Part shown: piece by piece, positions 1 to 6,716 of the stretch | Layout of the letters: each line of letters starts with the position of its first letter | Numbering within the stretch: the stretch's first letter is position 1 | NCBI GenBank assembly: GCA_031380225.1 | Contig: JANNFX010000052.1 | Span: 1 to 6,815, forward strand | From: JANNFX01 sp031380225 | GTDB taxonomy: Bacteria; Pseudomonadota; Alphaproteobacteria; Rhizobiales; Hyphomicrobiaceae | Reading direction: 5' to 3' | DNA length: 6,815 nt | Notes under the pieces: model-generated | The model's input: the letters and a program-made list of their open reading frames with translations, nothing else | Database searches by the model: none | Told to the model about the DNA's origin: nothing | Position numbers and translations under genes: made by a program

Positions 1-1643
1 GGCGCCAGCCACAATGGGAAATGCCCGGCGTAGTTCTCGATCAGAATGCCGGTGAAGCGCTCGAGCGAGCCGAACATGGCCCGATGAATCATCACCGGCG
101 TCACCTTGGCCGAATGCTCGTCGATGTAGAACGCGCCCAAGCGCCCCGCGAGATTGAAATCAACCTGCGTGGTGCCGCACTGCCATTCGCGGCCGATGGC
201 ATCCTTCAACACGTACTCTAGTTTCGGTCCATAAAACGCGCCTTCGCCGGGTTGCAGCGCCGTCTTCACGCGGCCGTTCGATTGGCGTTTGACTTCGTCG
301 AGCACATCGCCCAACGCCTTTTCGGCTTTATCCCATAGGTGATCGGCACCAACACGCTTTTCGGGCCGCGTCGACAGCTTGATGAAAATATCCTCGAAGC
401 CAAAGTCCTTGTAAATCGCCAGCATCAGATCGTTGATCTTGAGGCATTCCTCCATGATCTGATTTTCGGTGATGAAAATGTGGGCGTCATCCTGCGTGAA
501 ATGGCGCACGCGCAGCATGCCATGCAGCGCACCCGATGGCTCATAGCGATGCACCTTGCCGAACTCGGCGATCTTCAACGGCAAATCGCGATAACTCTTC
601 AAGCCGTTCTTATAAATTTGCACATGGCCAGGGCAATTCATCGGCTTGCAGCAGAACACGCGCTCGTCGGGCAGCGTGGTCGTAAACATGTTCTCGCCGT
701 AGTTTTCCCAGTGACCCGAAAGCTCCCAGAAGTGCTTCTCCATCATGTCGGGCGAGTTGACTTCCTGGTAGCCCGCTTCCTGCTGCTTGCGGCGCATATA
801 CGAGATCAGCGTTTGAAACAGCGTCCAGCCTTTCGCGTGCCAGAACACGCTGCCCGGCGCTTCCTCCTGGAAATGGAACAGATCCATCTCACGGCCGAGC
901 TTGCGATGATCGCGCTTTTCGGCTTCCTCGATTTGGCGGAGGTGCGCGTCGAGGTCTTCCTGGCTCGCCCACGCCGTGCCGTAGATGCGCTGCAACTGAG
1001 CGTTCTTTGAATCGCCGCGCCAATACGCGCCCGCGAAGCGCTGCAGCTTGAAGGCTTTGCCGATCGCGCCCGTCGACGTCATATGCGGGCCGCGGCACAA
1101 ATCGAGCCACGCGCCTTGCTTGTAGATCTTTAGATCCTGGTCGGCCGGGATGGCGTCGATCAACTCGATTTTATAAAGCTCGCCTTTGGCCTTGAAGTGC
1201 GCCTTAGCGTCATCGCGCGACCACAGCTCTTTGGTGAAGGCCGCGTTCTTGCCGATAATCTCGTGCATCTTCTTTTCGATTTTCGCCATGTCATCGGGCA
1301 CGAACGGCTCGGCTTTAGCGAAGTCGTAGAAGAATCCGTTATCGATCACGGGGCCGATGGTGACCTGGGTGCCAGGCCATAACGCCTGCACGGCCTCGGC
1401 CATGACGTGGGCGGCATCGTGACGAATAAGTTCCAGCGCTGCCGCGTCGGTACGCGCGACGAAATTGATTTTGGCGTCTTTGTGGATTGCGTCGGCAAGG
1501 TCGCTCAACACGCCATCGAGTTGCATGGCAACCGTGCGCTTAGCGAGCGAGGGCGAGATGCCTTTGGCGACCTCGTATCCCGTGGTGCCCGTGGCCACCT
1601 TGCGGCTTGCGCCATCGGGGAACGTCAGCGTGATCTCGCTCAT
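1..1643 (-). CDS. thrS: Threonyl-tRNA synthetase (ThrRS), C-terminus cut by window edge
   Basis: This class II cytoplasmic enzyme charges tRNA-Thr with threonine and edits mis-charged Ser-tRNA-Thr. I translated the whole minus-strand frame and found 547 residues with no stop. An N-terminal TGS domain covers about residues 1-62. The editing (SAD) domain follows, with HxxxH at H75/H79 and a C183...H187 pair in DLCRGPH, matching E. coli H73/H77/C182/H186. The catalytic core begins near residue 245. Its three zinc ligands are C337 (MNCPGH), H388 (DDAHIF) and H520 (MIHRA), matching E. coli C334/H385/H511. Motif 3 (GSLERF) lies just before the edge. Only the anticodon-binding domain, about 100 residues in the family, is missing. 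The ATG at 1643-1641 is chosen because AAGGAG (1656-1651) precedes it at good spacing and the next residues fit the TGS start. All catalytic, editing and zinc residues checked are present, so the gene appears functional. It looks monocistronic, with its own promoter. Confidence 0.98.
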   Translation of the reverse strand, partial: MSEITLTFPDGASRKVATGTTGYEVAKGISPSLAKRTVAMQLDGVLSDLADAIHKDAKINFVARTDAAALELIRHDAAHVMAEAVQALWPGTQVTIGPVIDNGFFYDFAKAEPFVPDDMAKIEKKMHEIIGKNAAFTKELWSRDDAKAHFKAKGELYKIELIDAIPADQDLKIYKQGAWLDLCRGPHMTSTGAIGKAFKLQRFAGAYWRGDSKNAQLQRIYGTAWASQEDLDAHLRQIEEAEKRDHRKLGREMDLFHFQEEAPGSVFWHAKGWTLFQTLISYMRRKQQEAGYQEVNSPDMMEKHFWELSGHWENYGENMFTTTLPDERVFCCKPMNCPGHVQIYKNGLKSYRDLPLKIAEFGKVHRYEPSGALHGMLRVRHFTQDDAHIFITENQIMEECLKINDLMLAIYKDFGFEDIFIKLSTRPEKRVGADHLWDKAEKALGDVLDEVKRQSNGRVKTALQPGEGAFYGPKLEYVLKDAIGREWQCGTTQVDFNLAGRLGAFYIDEHSAKVTPVMIHRAMFGSLERFTGILIENYAGHFPLWLA

Positions 1644-1701
1644 ATGCAGTCTCCTTTGCTCACTCGCCGCATACCAATCGGCGTAAGTCGATGTGGAGCG
1701 G

Positions 1702-1730
1702 TAAATGCGCGGGAGAACGGGAGGTGTCAA
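1702..1730 (-). promoter_or_regulatory. Likely sigma-70 type promoter of thrS
   Basis: Read on the minus strand, a perfect TTGACA (1730-1725) is followed after 17 bases by CATTTA (1707-1702), a weak -10. Initiation would fall near 1695, giving a leader of about 50 bases before the thrS ATG. The perfect -35, the correct spacing and the position between the palindromic element and the gene support it. The poor -10 lowers confidence. I saw no T-box or attenuator-like leader. Confidence 0.45.
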
Positions 1731-1787
1731 GCGTGCGGAATGGTCCACTCTCGCCGATTTTCACGTGTGAGGGGCGGCGACTGGCTC

Positions 1788-1934
1788 GATCCGTAGGTTG
1801 GGTTAGGCGCGCCCTCCACTTTGCGCGCCGTAACCCAACATCGCGCAAAACGCACAAAAGTGTTGGGTTACACGCGGATCATGAGGCCAGGTCATCTCTG
1901 ACACCGAGGCCGCGCTAACCCAACCTACGGGATC
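1788..1934. repeat. REP/MITE-like palindromic element with four alternating GTTGGGTTA motifs
   Basis: The outer arms CCGTAGGTTGGGTTAG (1791-1806) and CTAACCCAACCTACGG (1915-1930) form a perfect 16-bp inverted repeat, extended by GATC at both tips with one base offset. Inside lies a second perfect 10-bp inverted repeat, TAACCCAACA (1831-1840) with TGTTGGGTTA (1861-1870). The motif GTTGGGTTA therefore occurs four times in alternating orientation (starts 1797, 1831, 1862, 1916). The left half can fold alone: GTTGGGTTA with TAACCCAAC, plus GGCGCGC (1806-1812) with GCGCGCC (1823-1829). The right half can too, with CGCGG (1873-1877) and CCGCG (1910-1914) in its inner stem. This is the architecture of a REP doublet or a small non-autonomous element. 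Similar TAGGTTGGGTTAG...TAACCCAAC sequences are, to my knowledge, dispersed in many bacterial genomes; copy number in this genome could not be checked. No open reading frame of a mobile element is inside. Confidence 0.8.
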
Positions 1935-2025
1935 CGCTCGTTGCTGCATCTCATCCCGACGCGAAGGTGCGGTTTCAGCGTGACGCAAGTGCAGCGCGCG
2001 GGGAGAGGGGAAAGACGCAAAACAG

Positions 2026-2054
2026 AAAAAGCCGCCCGGTGAGGGGCGGCTTTT
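2026..2054 (-). terminator. Intrinsic terminator of the porin gene
   Basis: An 11-bp perfect stem, AAAAGCCGCCC (2027-2037) with GGGCGGCTTTT (2044-2054), encloses the six-base loop GGTGAG. Read on the minus strand it starts about 22 bases after the porin stop codon and runs into TTTTTCTGTTTTG. That makes a strong rho-independent terminator separating the porin from thrS. The flanking A/T runs are symmetric, so it could also work on the other strand. Confidence 0.9.
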
Positions 2055-2075
2055 CCGTATCAAACCCAACTTCGA

Positions 2076-3347
2076 TTAGAAGTTGATGATTGCGCCGATG
2101 CCGACGTAGTCGAAGTCTGCAACTTCATTCACACCCTGCAGAACGTCATCAGAGTACGACAAGTTGCGATACTTCAGCCAAACCGACATTGCTGCCGCGT
2201 CAACTTCCTGGACAACGCCGAGACCCCAAACGTCGAGATCCGAGTTGGCGAAGAAGCCGCCGTCTTGACCATTCAGGTACTCACCGTAGAATACGGTGGC
2301 GCCGAGAGCGTTCAAGCGAGTGCGGAGACCAGCCTTGACGTAGAAGGTGTCTGCATTGGTTGCAGCGCCGTCAACATCGAGCAGGCCGTAGTTGAACAAT
2401 GCGAACAGGCCAGAAGCGACGTGCTGAACGTAGACGCCAGCCTGGAAGTAGTCCTGATCAGGAACCGACAAGATGCCAGCAGTGAACAGGTTGTTGAAGT
2501 CGCGGTCGCGAACTTCGTCATAAGCAACAGCGGCTGCGATCTTGAAGCCGTGATGCTCACCCGAGTAACGAGCAGCGATATCCCAGAAGTCATCTTCGCC
2601 CCAGCCTGCGCTGATCGAGAAGCCACCGAATGTCGGCGAGTCGTAGCGAACCGAGTTATGCGTCAAGCCGTTGCAGTCACCCCAGGCGCCGCCCTGACCA
2701 GCGCAGCTCTGAGCGCCACCCCACGAACCGAACTGCGTGCCGGCAGCGCCGACGCGAAGAGCCATCGAGTTGGTGTCGAACGCAACCCAGTTAGCAGGAA
2801 CGAGCGAGCCCGAACCGTCAACCAAGATGGCAGTGTTGTCTGAAGCTTGCGACTGGAGGCCAACGCTGACCTTACCGAGCGTGTCGCTCTTGACGAACCA
2901 GAACGACTGCAGCGTCTGCACGCCGTAACCGTTCGAAGCGCCGCCGAGGAGCTGATAGACAGCCGGGCCAACGCCTTCATTCTGCGAGTGCGTCAAGCCG
3001 TCGGAGCCCATGGCTTCGATCTGCAGCACGTAACCAGCGGTCCAGCCGGGAACGATCTGAGCTTGACCCGTGAACTTCACGTGGCTGCCAAGCGTGGTGC
3101 CCAAGTCGTGGACGTAGGCGTTGCTTTCAAAGCCGTCATCCCAGAACGTGACTTGCTGGTTGACCCAGCCCGAAACGGTCAATGACACTTTGCGGTTGCC
3201 CTTGCGGGCGGTCGTAGCTTCGAGTTCTGCAATGCGCTCTTCGAGATCGGCGCAGCAATTGCCGCCGAGATCGGCAGCGCTTGCGCTCGAGGCGGTACCG
3301 GCCAATAGGCCAGCTGCCACCAGGGCGCTGAGGCTGTACTTGTTCAT
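2076..3347 (-). CDS. Outer-membrane porin of the alphaproteobacterial type
   Basis: A general diffusion porin is predicted: an outer-membrane beta-barrel, probably trimeric, passing small hydrophilic solutes. The 423-residue product begins with a signal peptide (MNKYS, hydrophobic LSALVAAGLLAG, then ASAA before D26, cleavage near residues 24-25). The mature N-terminus carries C31-C32 and a short heptad-like stretch (residues 34-45, DLEERIAELEAT), then KGNRKVSLTVSGW, the first barrel strand. The rest alternates aromatic strands and Gly/Asn/Asp-rich loops, and the protein ends in a beta-strand finishing INF, the usual terminal Phe for barrel assembly. A loop near residues 215-225 carries two more cysteines (C215, C225). 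GGGAGA lies six bases before the ATG. The gene stands alone, with a strong terminator after it and a roughly 600-base region upstream. Family assignment is by recognition of the N-terminal signature; the substrate cannot be told from sequence. Confidence 0.95.
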   Translation of the reverse strand: MNKYSLSALVAAGLLAGTASSASAADLGGNCCADLEERIAELEATTARKGNRKVSLTVSGWVNQQVTFWDDGFESNAYVHDLGTTLGSHVKFTGQAQIVPGWTAGYVLQIEAMGSDGLTHSQNEGVGPAVYQLLGGASNGYGVQTLQSFWFVKSDTLGKVSVGLQSQASDNTAILVDGSGSLVPANWVAFDTNSMALRVGAAGTQFGSWGGAQSCAGQGGAWGDCNGLTHNSVRYDSPTFGGFSISAGWGEDDFWDIAARYSGEHHGFKIAAAVAYDEVRDRDFNNLFTAGILSVPDQDYFQAGVYVQHVASGLFALFNYGLLDVDGAATNADTFYVKAGLRTRLNALGATVFYGEYLNGQDGGFFANSDLDVWGLGVVQEVDAAAMSVWLKYRNLSYSDDVLQGVNEVADFDYVGIGAIINF

Positions 3348-3942
3348 TCGTGGTCTCCCAATCTGCAGTTGGCATCTTCGATGGCGGACACCTGACGCAA
3401 CCCGAACAAACCGCGCTCTTAGATTTCTGACGGCGTGTATTCGCCGATGACCGGAGACTCTGTGATTCTCTCCTCCGCAACAACGCTATCGGGGGTATTT
3501 GGATCGGACGGGGGGTGGCCTGTTGCTCAATGGCCACTTAAGTCAGGCAAGCATATGAAATGACACACTTATTTTAGTTCCATGCGCCTGTGTATTCGCT
3601 GTGGATTTTGTGTTGGTGCTCGCTATCGTGGATCGAAAGAGGCTGTAAAGACACACAATCTCGGTGGGGCCATGATTGAAATTTAGCTGCCGATGCCAGG
3701 ATTTTCATCAAACCGCGGAAGTCATTGTCTTGGTTAAATTTCCCCTGATCTGCCGATTTCTAGCTCTGCGAACCCCCTCCTACCCGGCTCAATGATTGCA
3801 AACCGGCCCAACGACTGCAGCAAAATGAATGGTTGCTGCAAGTCATCTTCAGAAGAGGTTCAGAGGTCGTGACGTAGAGTGCTGCTACAAAACGGCAAGA
3901 CTGTCCCAGTCAATGACGCGGAGCGAGTCTCAGGAGTTTGAA
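3348..3942. other. Divergent intergenic region between porin and ycjX unit; no gene seen
   Basis: This roughly 595-base stretch separates the minus-strand porin from the plus-strand genes and must hold the promoters of both. I found no convincing conserved ORF and no RNA gene. Visible structure is modest. A short hairpin CGGCG-TGTATT-CGCCG lies at 3431-3446, in the probable porin leader. A second one, GTGGCC (3515-3520) with GGCCAC (3532-3537), lies further upstream. The ten-mer GTGTATTCGC occurs twice in the same orientation (3435-3444 and 3590-3599). The part from about 3540 to 3760 is noticeably richer in A+T than the genes, as expected of regulatory DNA. No -35/-10 pair was good enough to call for the porin. 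Confidence 0.6.
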
Positions 3943-4029
3943 ATGTCTGAGTTTTTCCGCAGCGGCGCGATCGTTATAATGGGTCTGACCGTCATCTGTG
4001 CCGGCGTATTTGTCGTGTTTTACGGCTGA
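3943..4029 (+). CDS. Possible 28-residue single-pass membrane microprotein
   Basis: I do not recognise this product. The short frame MSEFFRSGA followed by a hydrophobic run (about residues 8-26, IVIMGLTVICAGVFVVF) and a final YG would make one membrane helix with a short, Arg-containing, probably cytoplasmic N-terminus. AGGAG (3932-3936) sits six bases before the ATG, which is why I prefer this start over an in-frame ATG at 3829 that would give 66 residues with a non-hydrophobic, poorly placed extension. The stop lies 45-66 bases before the candidate ycjX starts on the same strand, so the two could be cotranscribed. Because YcjF-type proteins are membrane proteins, a small membrane partner is conceivable, but that is inference from position only. 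A frame this short can arise by chance; the Shine-Dalgarno plus clean helix are the only support. Confidence 0.45.
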   Translation: MSEFFRSGAIVIMGLTVICAGVFVVFYG

Positions 4030-4085
4030 GACGTGCGGCTCCGCTTGCAGGGGCAGCCTCGAATGCCTAGTTAAGTGCAACCCGC

Positions 4086-4089
4086 GAGG
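4086..4089 (+). promoter_or_regulatory. Shine-Dalgarno GAGG deciding the ycjX start
   Basis: GAGG ends six bases before the GTG at 4096. The other candidate, GTG at 4075, follows an in-frame TAA directly and has no purine-rich site at useful distance; the nearest, AGGGG around 4050, is about 20 bases away. The site therefore favours initiation at 4096. Confidence 0.5.
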
Positions 4090-4095
4090 TTGCCC

Positions 4096-5559
4096 GTGCG
4101 CCTGCCAACACTCCCCACTGCTGTCGCAAAAATCATCGCTGCATCAGTCCCTTACATTTCCGATGCGCTGACGCCAACCCTTCGGCTTGGGGTGACCGGG
4201 CTGTCTCGGTCAGGGAAAACCGTCTTCATCACGGCCATGGTCCGCAACCTGATCTCAGGCGGCCGGATGCCATTTTTTTCAGCCGACGCCCAAGGCCGGA
4301 TCCAGTCGGCCCATCTCGAGCCACAACCGGACGATCGCGTGCCGCGCTTTGACTATGAGGCGCATCTCTCGGCGCTTGAGGGCGATCCACCAAACTGGCC
4401 GGACAGTACGCGGCGGATTTCCGAGCTTCGCGTCACCGTGACCTTCAAAGCCGAAGCGACGTGGCGAACACTTCTCGGCCCGCGGCGGCTTCATATCGAT
4501 ATTGTCGACTACCCGGGTGAATGGCTGATCGATCTGGCTATGCTCGATCAGGACTTCACGGTCTGGTCCGTGGACGCGCTGAATATGGCGCGTGATCCGC
4601 GGCGCGCGGCACATGCTGCTGAGTTTCTGACCTTTCCCGGTGCGCGCGATGCCTCTGTAAAGGCCGATGAGCAAGCCGCGCTTGAAGGGGCGCGGCTCTA
4701 CACCGCCTATCTCAAAGCAGCGCGCGCTGAAGAAGGCGTATCCACCCTCGGGCCTGGGCGATTTCTGATGCCCGGCGATCTTGAAGGTTCGCCACTGTTG
4801 ACGTTTTTTCCGATTGCGATGTCTGAACCCGCAAAGCCTGGATCGCTCGGCGCCATGCTGGAGCGGCGTTACGAAAGTTATAAGTCCCACGTTGTGCGGC
4901 CGTTCTTCAAGGATCACTTCAACCGTTTACATCGCCAAATCGTGTTGATCGATGTGCTGTCGGAATTGAATTCTGGACCGGCGGCGCTGGTCGAATTGGA
5001 ACGCGTGCTGGCCGGCGTTCTGAAAGCGTTCCGGCCCGGCGTTTCGTCATGGCTCGCCTCGATTCTGGGGCTCCGGATTGACAAACTGTTGTTTGCGGCA
5101 ACGAAGGCCGATCATTTGCATCATACAAGTCATGACCGGCTCGAAGCCATTCTACGCCGCATCACAGATCGAGCCATTGTCCGTGCTGAGGCGTCTGGCG
5201 CTGAGGTTTCAGTGATGGCCATCGCCGCCTTGCGGGCGACGCGCGAAATGGAAGCAAAATCGGATGGTGAGGTGCTGCCGTGCGTCGCAGGCGTGCCGAT
5301 GCCGGGTCAAAAGATTGATGGCCGCGTCTTTGATGGCGTCGCCGAGACCGTGATTTTTCCAGGCGACTTGCCGGCTAATCCAGCAAATGCGTTTGAACCT
5401 GCCGCTTCCGGCGCTGCCGGAACACAGTCAAAAGCTGCCTTTATTCGCTTCCGTCCCCCACGCCTCTCTAAGGCTGATGCGCGCGGCGCCACAAAAGCTG
5501 CGCCACATATTCGTCTCGACCGCGCATTGAACTTCTTAATCGGAGACTGGCTCGAATGA
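4096..5559 (+). CDS. ycjX: YcjX family P-loop GTPase (DUF463)
   Basis: YcjX proteins are Ras-like GTP-binding proteins associated with envelope stress; in E. coli ycjX and ycjF belong to the phage-shock regulon. Their precise role is not settled. In residues counted from GTG 4096 (487 aa), an amphipathic lead-in of about 28 residues precedes LRLGVTGLSRSGKT, the Walker A P-loop with K41/T42. The family hallmark VDYPGEW (residues 137-143) holds the DxxG-type switch motif. TKAD (336-339) is the guanine-specificity motif. The C-terminus RFRPP...HIRLDRALNFLIGDWLE is typical, so the gene is full length (E. coli YcjX has about 465 residues). Starting at 4096 gives an N-terminus of the family's usual length; starting at GTG 4075 would add seven residues (MQPARLP). 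No ATG is available before the P-loop. The stop overlaps the next gene's start in ATGA. Confidence 0.96.
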   Translation: MRLPTLPTAVAKIIAASVPYISDALTPTLRLGVTGLSRSGKTVFITAMVRNLISGGRMPFFSADAQGRIQSAHLEPQPDDRVPRFDYEAHLSALEGDPPNWPDSTRRISELRVTVTFKAEATWRTLLGPRRLHIDIVDYPGEWLIDLAMLDQDFTVWSVDALNMARDPRRAAHAAEFLTFPGARDASVKADEQAALEGARLYTAYLKAARAEEGVSTLGPGRFLMPGDLEGSPLLTFFPIAMSEPAKPGSLGAMLERRYESYKSHVVRPFFKDHFNRLHRQIVLIDVLSELNSGPAALVELERVLAGVLKAFRPGVSSWLASILGLRIDKLLFAATKADHLHHTSHDRLEAILRRITDRAIVRAEASGAEVSVMAIAALRATREMEAKSDGEVLPCVAGVPMPGQKIDGRVFDGVAETVIFPGDLPANPANAFEPAASGAAGTQSKAAFIRFRPPRLSKADARGATKAAPHIRLDRALNFLIGDWLE

Positions 5560-6599
5560 CATCAGCGCCAGATAGTCCGCGCCGCCCCAGAGTGTTTGCC
5601 GCCGATGATCCAGCACTCGTCACTCCGGCGCCTGAGCAGAGCGGCGTGCCCGGCAGCGGCGATTTGGCAACGGACCGGACCAATGCCGCTAACCAGACGC
5701 CGCGTGCCACCGCAACCAGTCTCAAGTCCGGCATTCGGTGGGGCGCGCTGTTCTTTTCAGCCATGTTTGGATTGGCAACGCTAGCCGCCAGCGTGTCGTT
5801 TGCCGGCTTCATTTCTACGGCGCTCGATCGCGACGATTGGATTGGTTGGCTTTCAGCTGGCCTGCTCAGTGTTGCAGGCTTGGCTGCCGCCGTCATCGCT
5901 GTTCGCGAATTGATCGGACTCATGCGGCTTGGCAAGTTGAGCCGCTTCCGCCGCGACGCAGAAAAGGCAATCGCGGAAAAAAACCCGAAAAAGGAACGCG
6001 CCGCGATCAGCGATTTGACGTCGCTGCTTGGTCATCGCCCTGACCTTCGTTGGGGCTTAGCCCGCCTCAAGGAACATCAAAAGGATGTCACTGACGCCGG
6101 CGATTTGCTGCGCCTCGCCGACCGCGAGGTCTTAGCGCCGCTTGATAAACAAGCACGGCGCACGGTGCTAGCGTCCGCCAAGCGCGTCGCAACTGTAACT
6201 GCTCTATCGCCGATGGTTTTTATCGCCATGGGCTACGTTTTGATTGAAAATCTGCGTCTGCTGCGTGCGCTGGCCACGCTTTACGGCGGCAGGCCGGGCG
6301 GCTTGGGAGCGCTGAAACTCGCCAACTACGTCGTTGGCCACATCATTGCGACGGGTGGCGTTGCAATGACCGATGATTTGCTCGGACAGTTCTTGGGGCA
6401 AGATATGTTGCGCCGCCTCTCGCGCCGCCTCGGCGAAGGCGCATTCAACGGTGCGTTGACCGCGCGCATCGGCGTCGCTGCCATCGATGTGATCCGGCCA
6501 CTTCCCTATCTTGATGCGCCACCGATCCGTATTCGCGATCTATTGCCAGAAATTTTGAAGCGGACCGTGGCCGAAGCAGAAAAAAATGAACATCCTTAG
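5556..6599 (+). CDS. ycjF: YcjF-like DUF697 (TIGR01620) inner-membrane protein
   Basis: This 347-residue product fits the DUF697/TIGR01620 family, the membrane partner regularly encoded after YcjX; its biochemical function is unknown. An N-terminal Pro/Ala-rich, probably disordered cytoplasmic segment (1-58) begins with RRPRVFAADDP, a conserved-looking family motif. Two membrane helices follow (about 62-86 and 96-117), then a charged, likely cytoplasmic helical region (124-205, rich in Lys/Arg/Asp/Glu). A further hydrophobic segment lies at about 209-232 (VTALSPMVFIAMGYV), followed by a Gly/Ala/Leu-rich C-terminal domain with RPLPYL near the end. GGAG (5542-5545) lies ten bases before the ATG, which shares ATGA with the ycjX stop, indicating translational coupling and roughly matched expression. 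The ending in charged residues after LLPEILK looks natural, so I see no truncation. Orthology to E. coli ycjF is by family, not proven. Confidence 0.94.
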   Translation: MTSAPDSPRRPRVFAADDPALVTPAPEQSGVPGSGDLATDRTNAANQTPRATATSLKSGIRWGALFFSAMFGLATLAASVSFAGFISTALDRDDWIGWLSAGLLSVAGLAAAVIAVRELIGLMRLGKLSRFRRDAEKAIAEKNPKKERAAISDLTSLLGHRPDLRWGLARLKEHQKDVTDAGDLLRLADREVLAPLDKQARRTVLASAKRVATVTALSPMVFIAMGYVLIENLRLLRALATLYGGRPGGLGALKLANYVVGHIIATGGVAMTDDLLGQFLGQDMLRRLSRRLGEGAFNGALTARIGVAAIDVIRPLPYLDAPPIRIRDLLPEILKRTVAEAEKNEHP

Positions 6600-6657
6600 C
6601 GAGCAAGATTGTGATGATTGGTTCCCGGAGACGTCGCAAGCGCCAGCGCGCGATGTC

Positions 6658-6716
6658 ATCCGGGATCTTCACGCCCCGAAACGTCACTGGGCATCTCATC
6701 CGTAAAGATCCCGGAT
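6658..6716. repeat. 12-bp perfect inverted repeat after the ycjXF unit (REP-like or terminator)
   Basis: ATCCGGGATCTT (6658-6669) and AAGATCCCGGAT (6705-6716) are exact inverse complements with a 35-base spacer. A weaker outer pair, TTCCCGGA (6622-6629) with TCCGGGAA (6744-6751), brackets it, giving a nested palindrome of about 130 bases. No T-run follows the stem, so it is not a classical intrinsic terminator, although it could halt or protect the 3' end of the ycjXF transcript. The rest of 6600-6815 shows no convincing gene. Confidence 0.7.

Noticed and set aside
339..1010. 223-codon plus-strand open frame
   Set aside because: It lies entirely antisense to thrS, whose translation is unbroken and has every diagnostic motif. 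The antisense product has no recognisable domain.
1788..1934. CRISPR-like repeat array
   Set aside because: The repeated motif alternates in orientation, spacers are uneven, and there are no cas genes. The pattern is palindromic, as in REP elements.
2265..2843. 192-codon plus-strand open frame over the porin
   Set aside because: It is antisense to the intact porin, and its composition is what mirror-reading of the porin codons gives.
3729..3759. Possible heat-shock sigma (RpoH) promoter CTTGGT...CCGATTT upstream of the ycjX unit
   Set aside because: Only the CTTG core and part of the -10 agree with the consensus, and the distance to the genes is about 180 bases. Tempting because ycjX is a stress gene, but too weak to annotate.
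3829..3942. N-terminal extension of the microprotein to 66 residues
   Set aside because: The ATG at 3829 lacks a good Shine-Dalgarno and the extra 38 residues show no signal or domain, whereas the internal ATG at 3943 has AGGAG at ideal spacing.
3348..3942. Sigma-54 (-24/-12) promoter as expected for a phage-shock regulon
   Set aside because: I searched for GG-N10-GC arranged as TGGCAC-N5-TTGCA and found no acceptable match on the plus strand.
4279..4917. 212-codon minus-strand open frame
   Set aside because: It is antisense to ycjX across the conserved GTPase core and has no Shine-Dalgarno or family resemblance.
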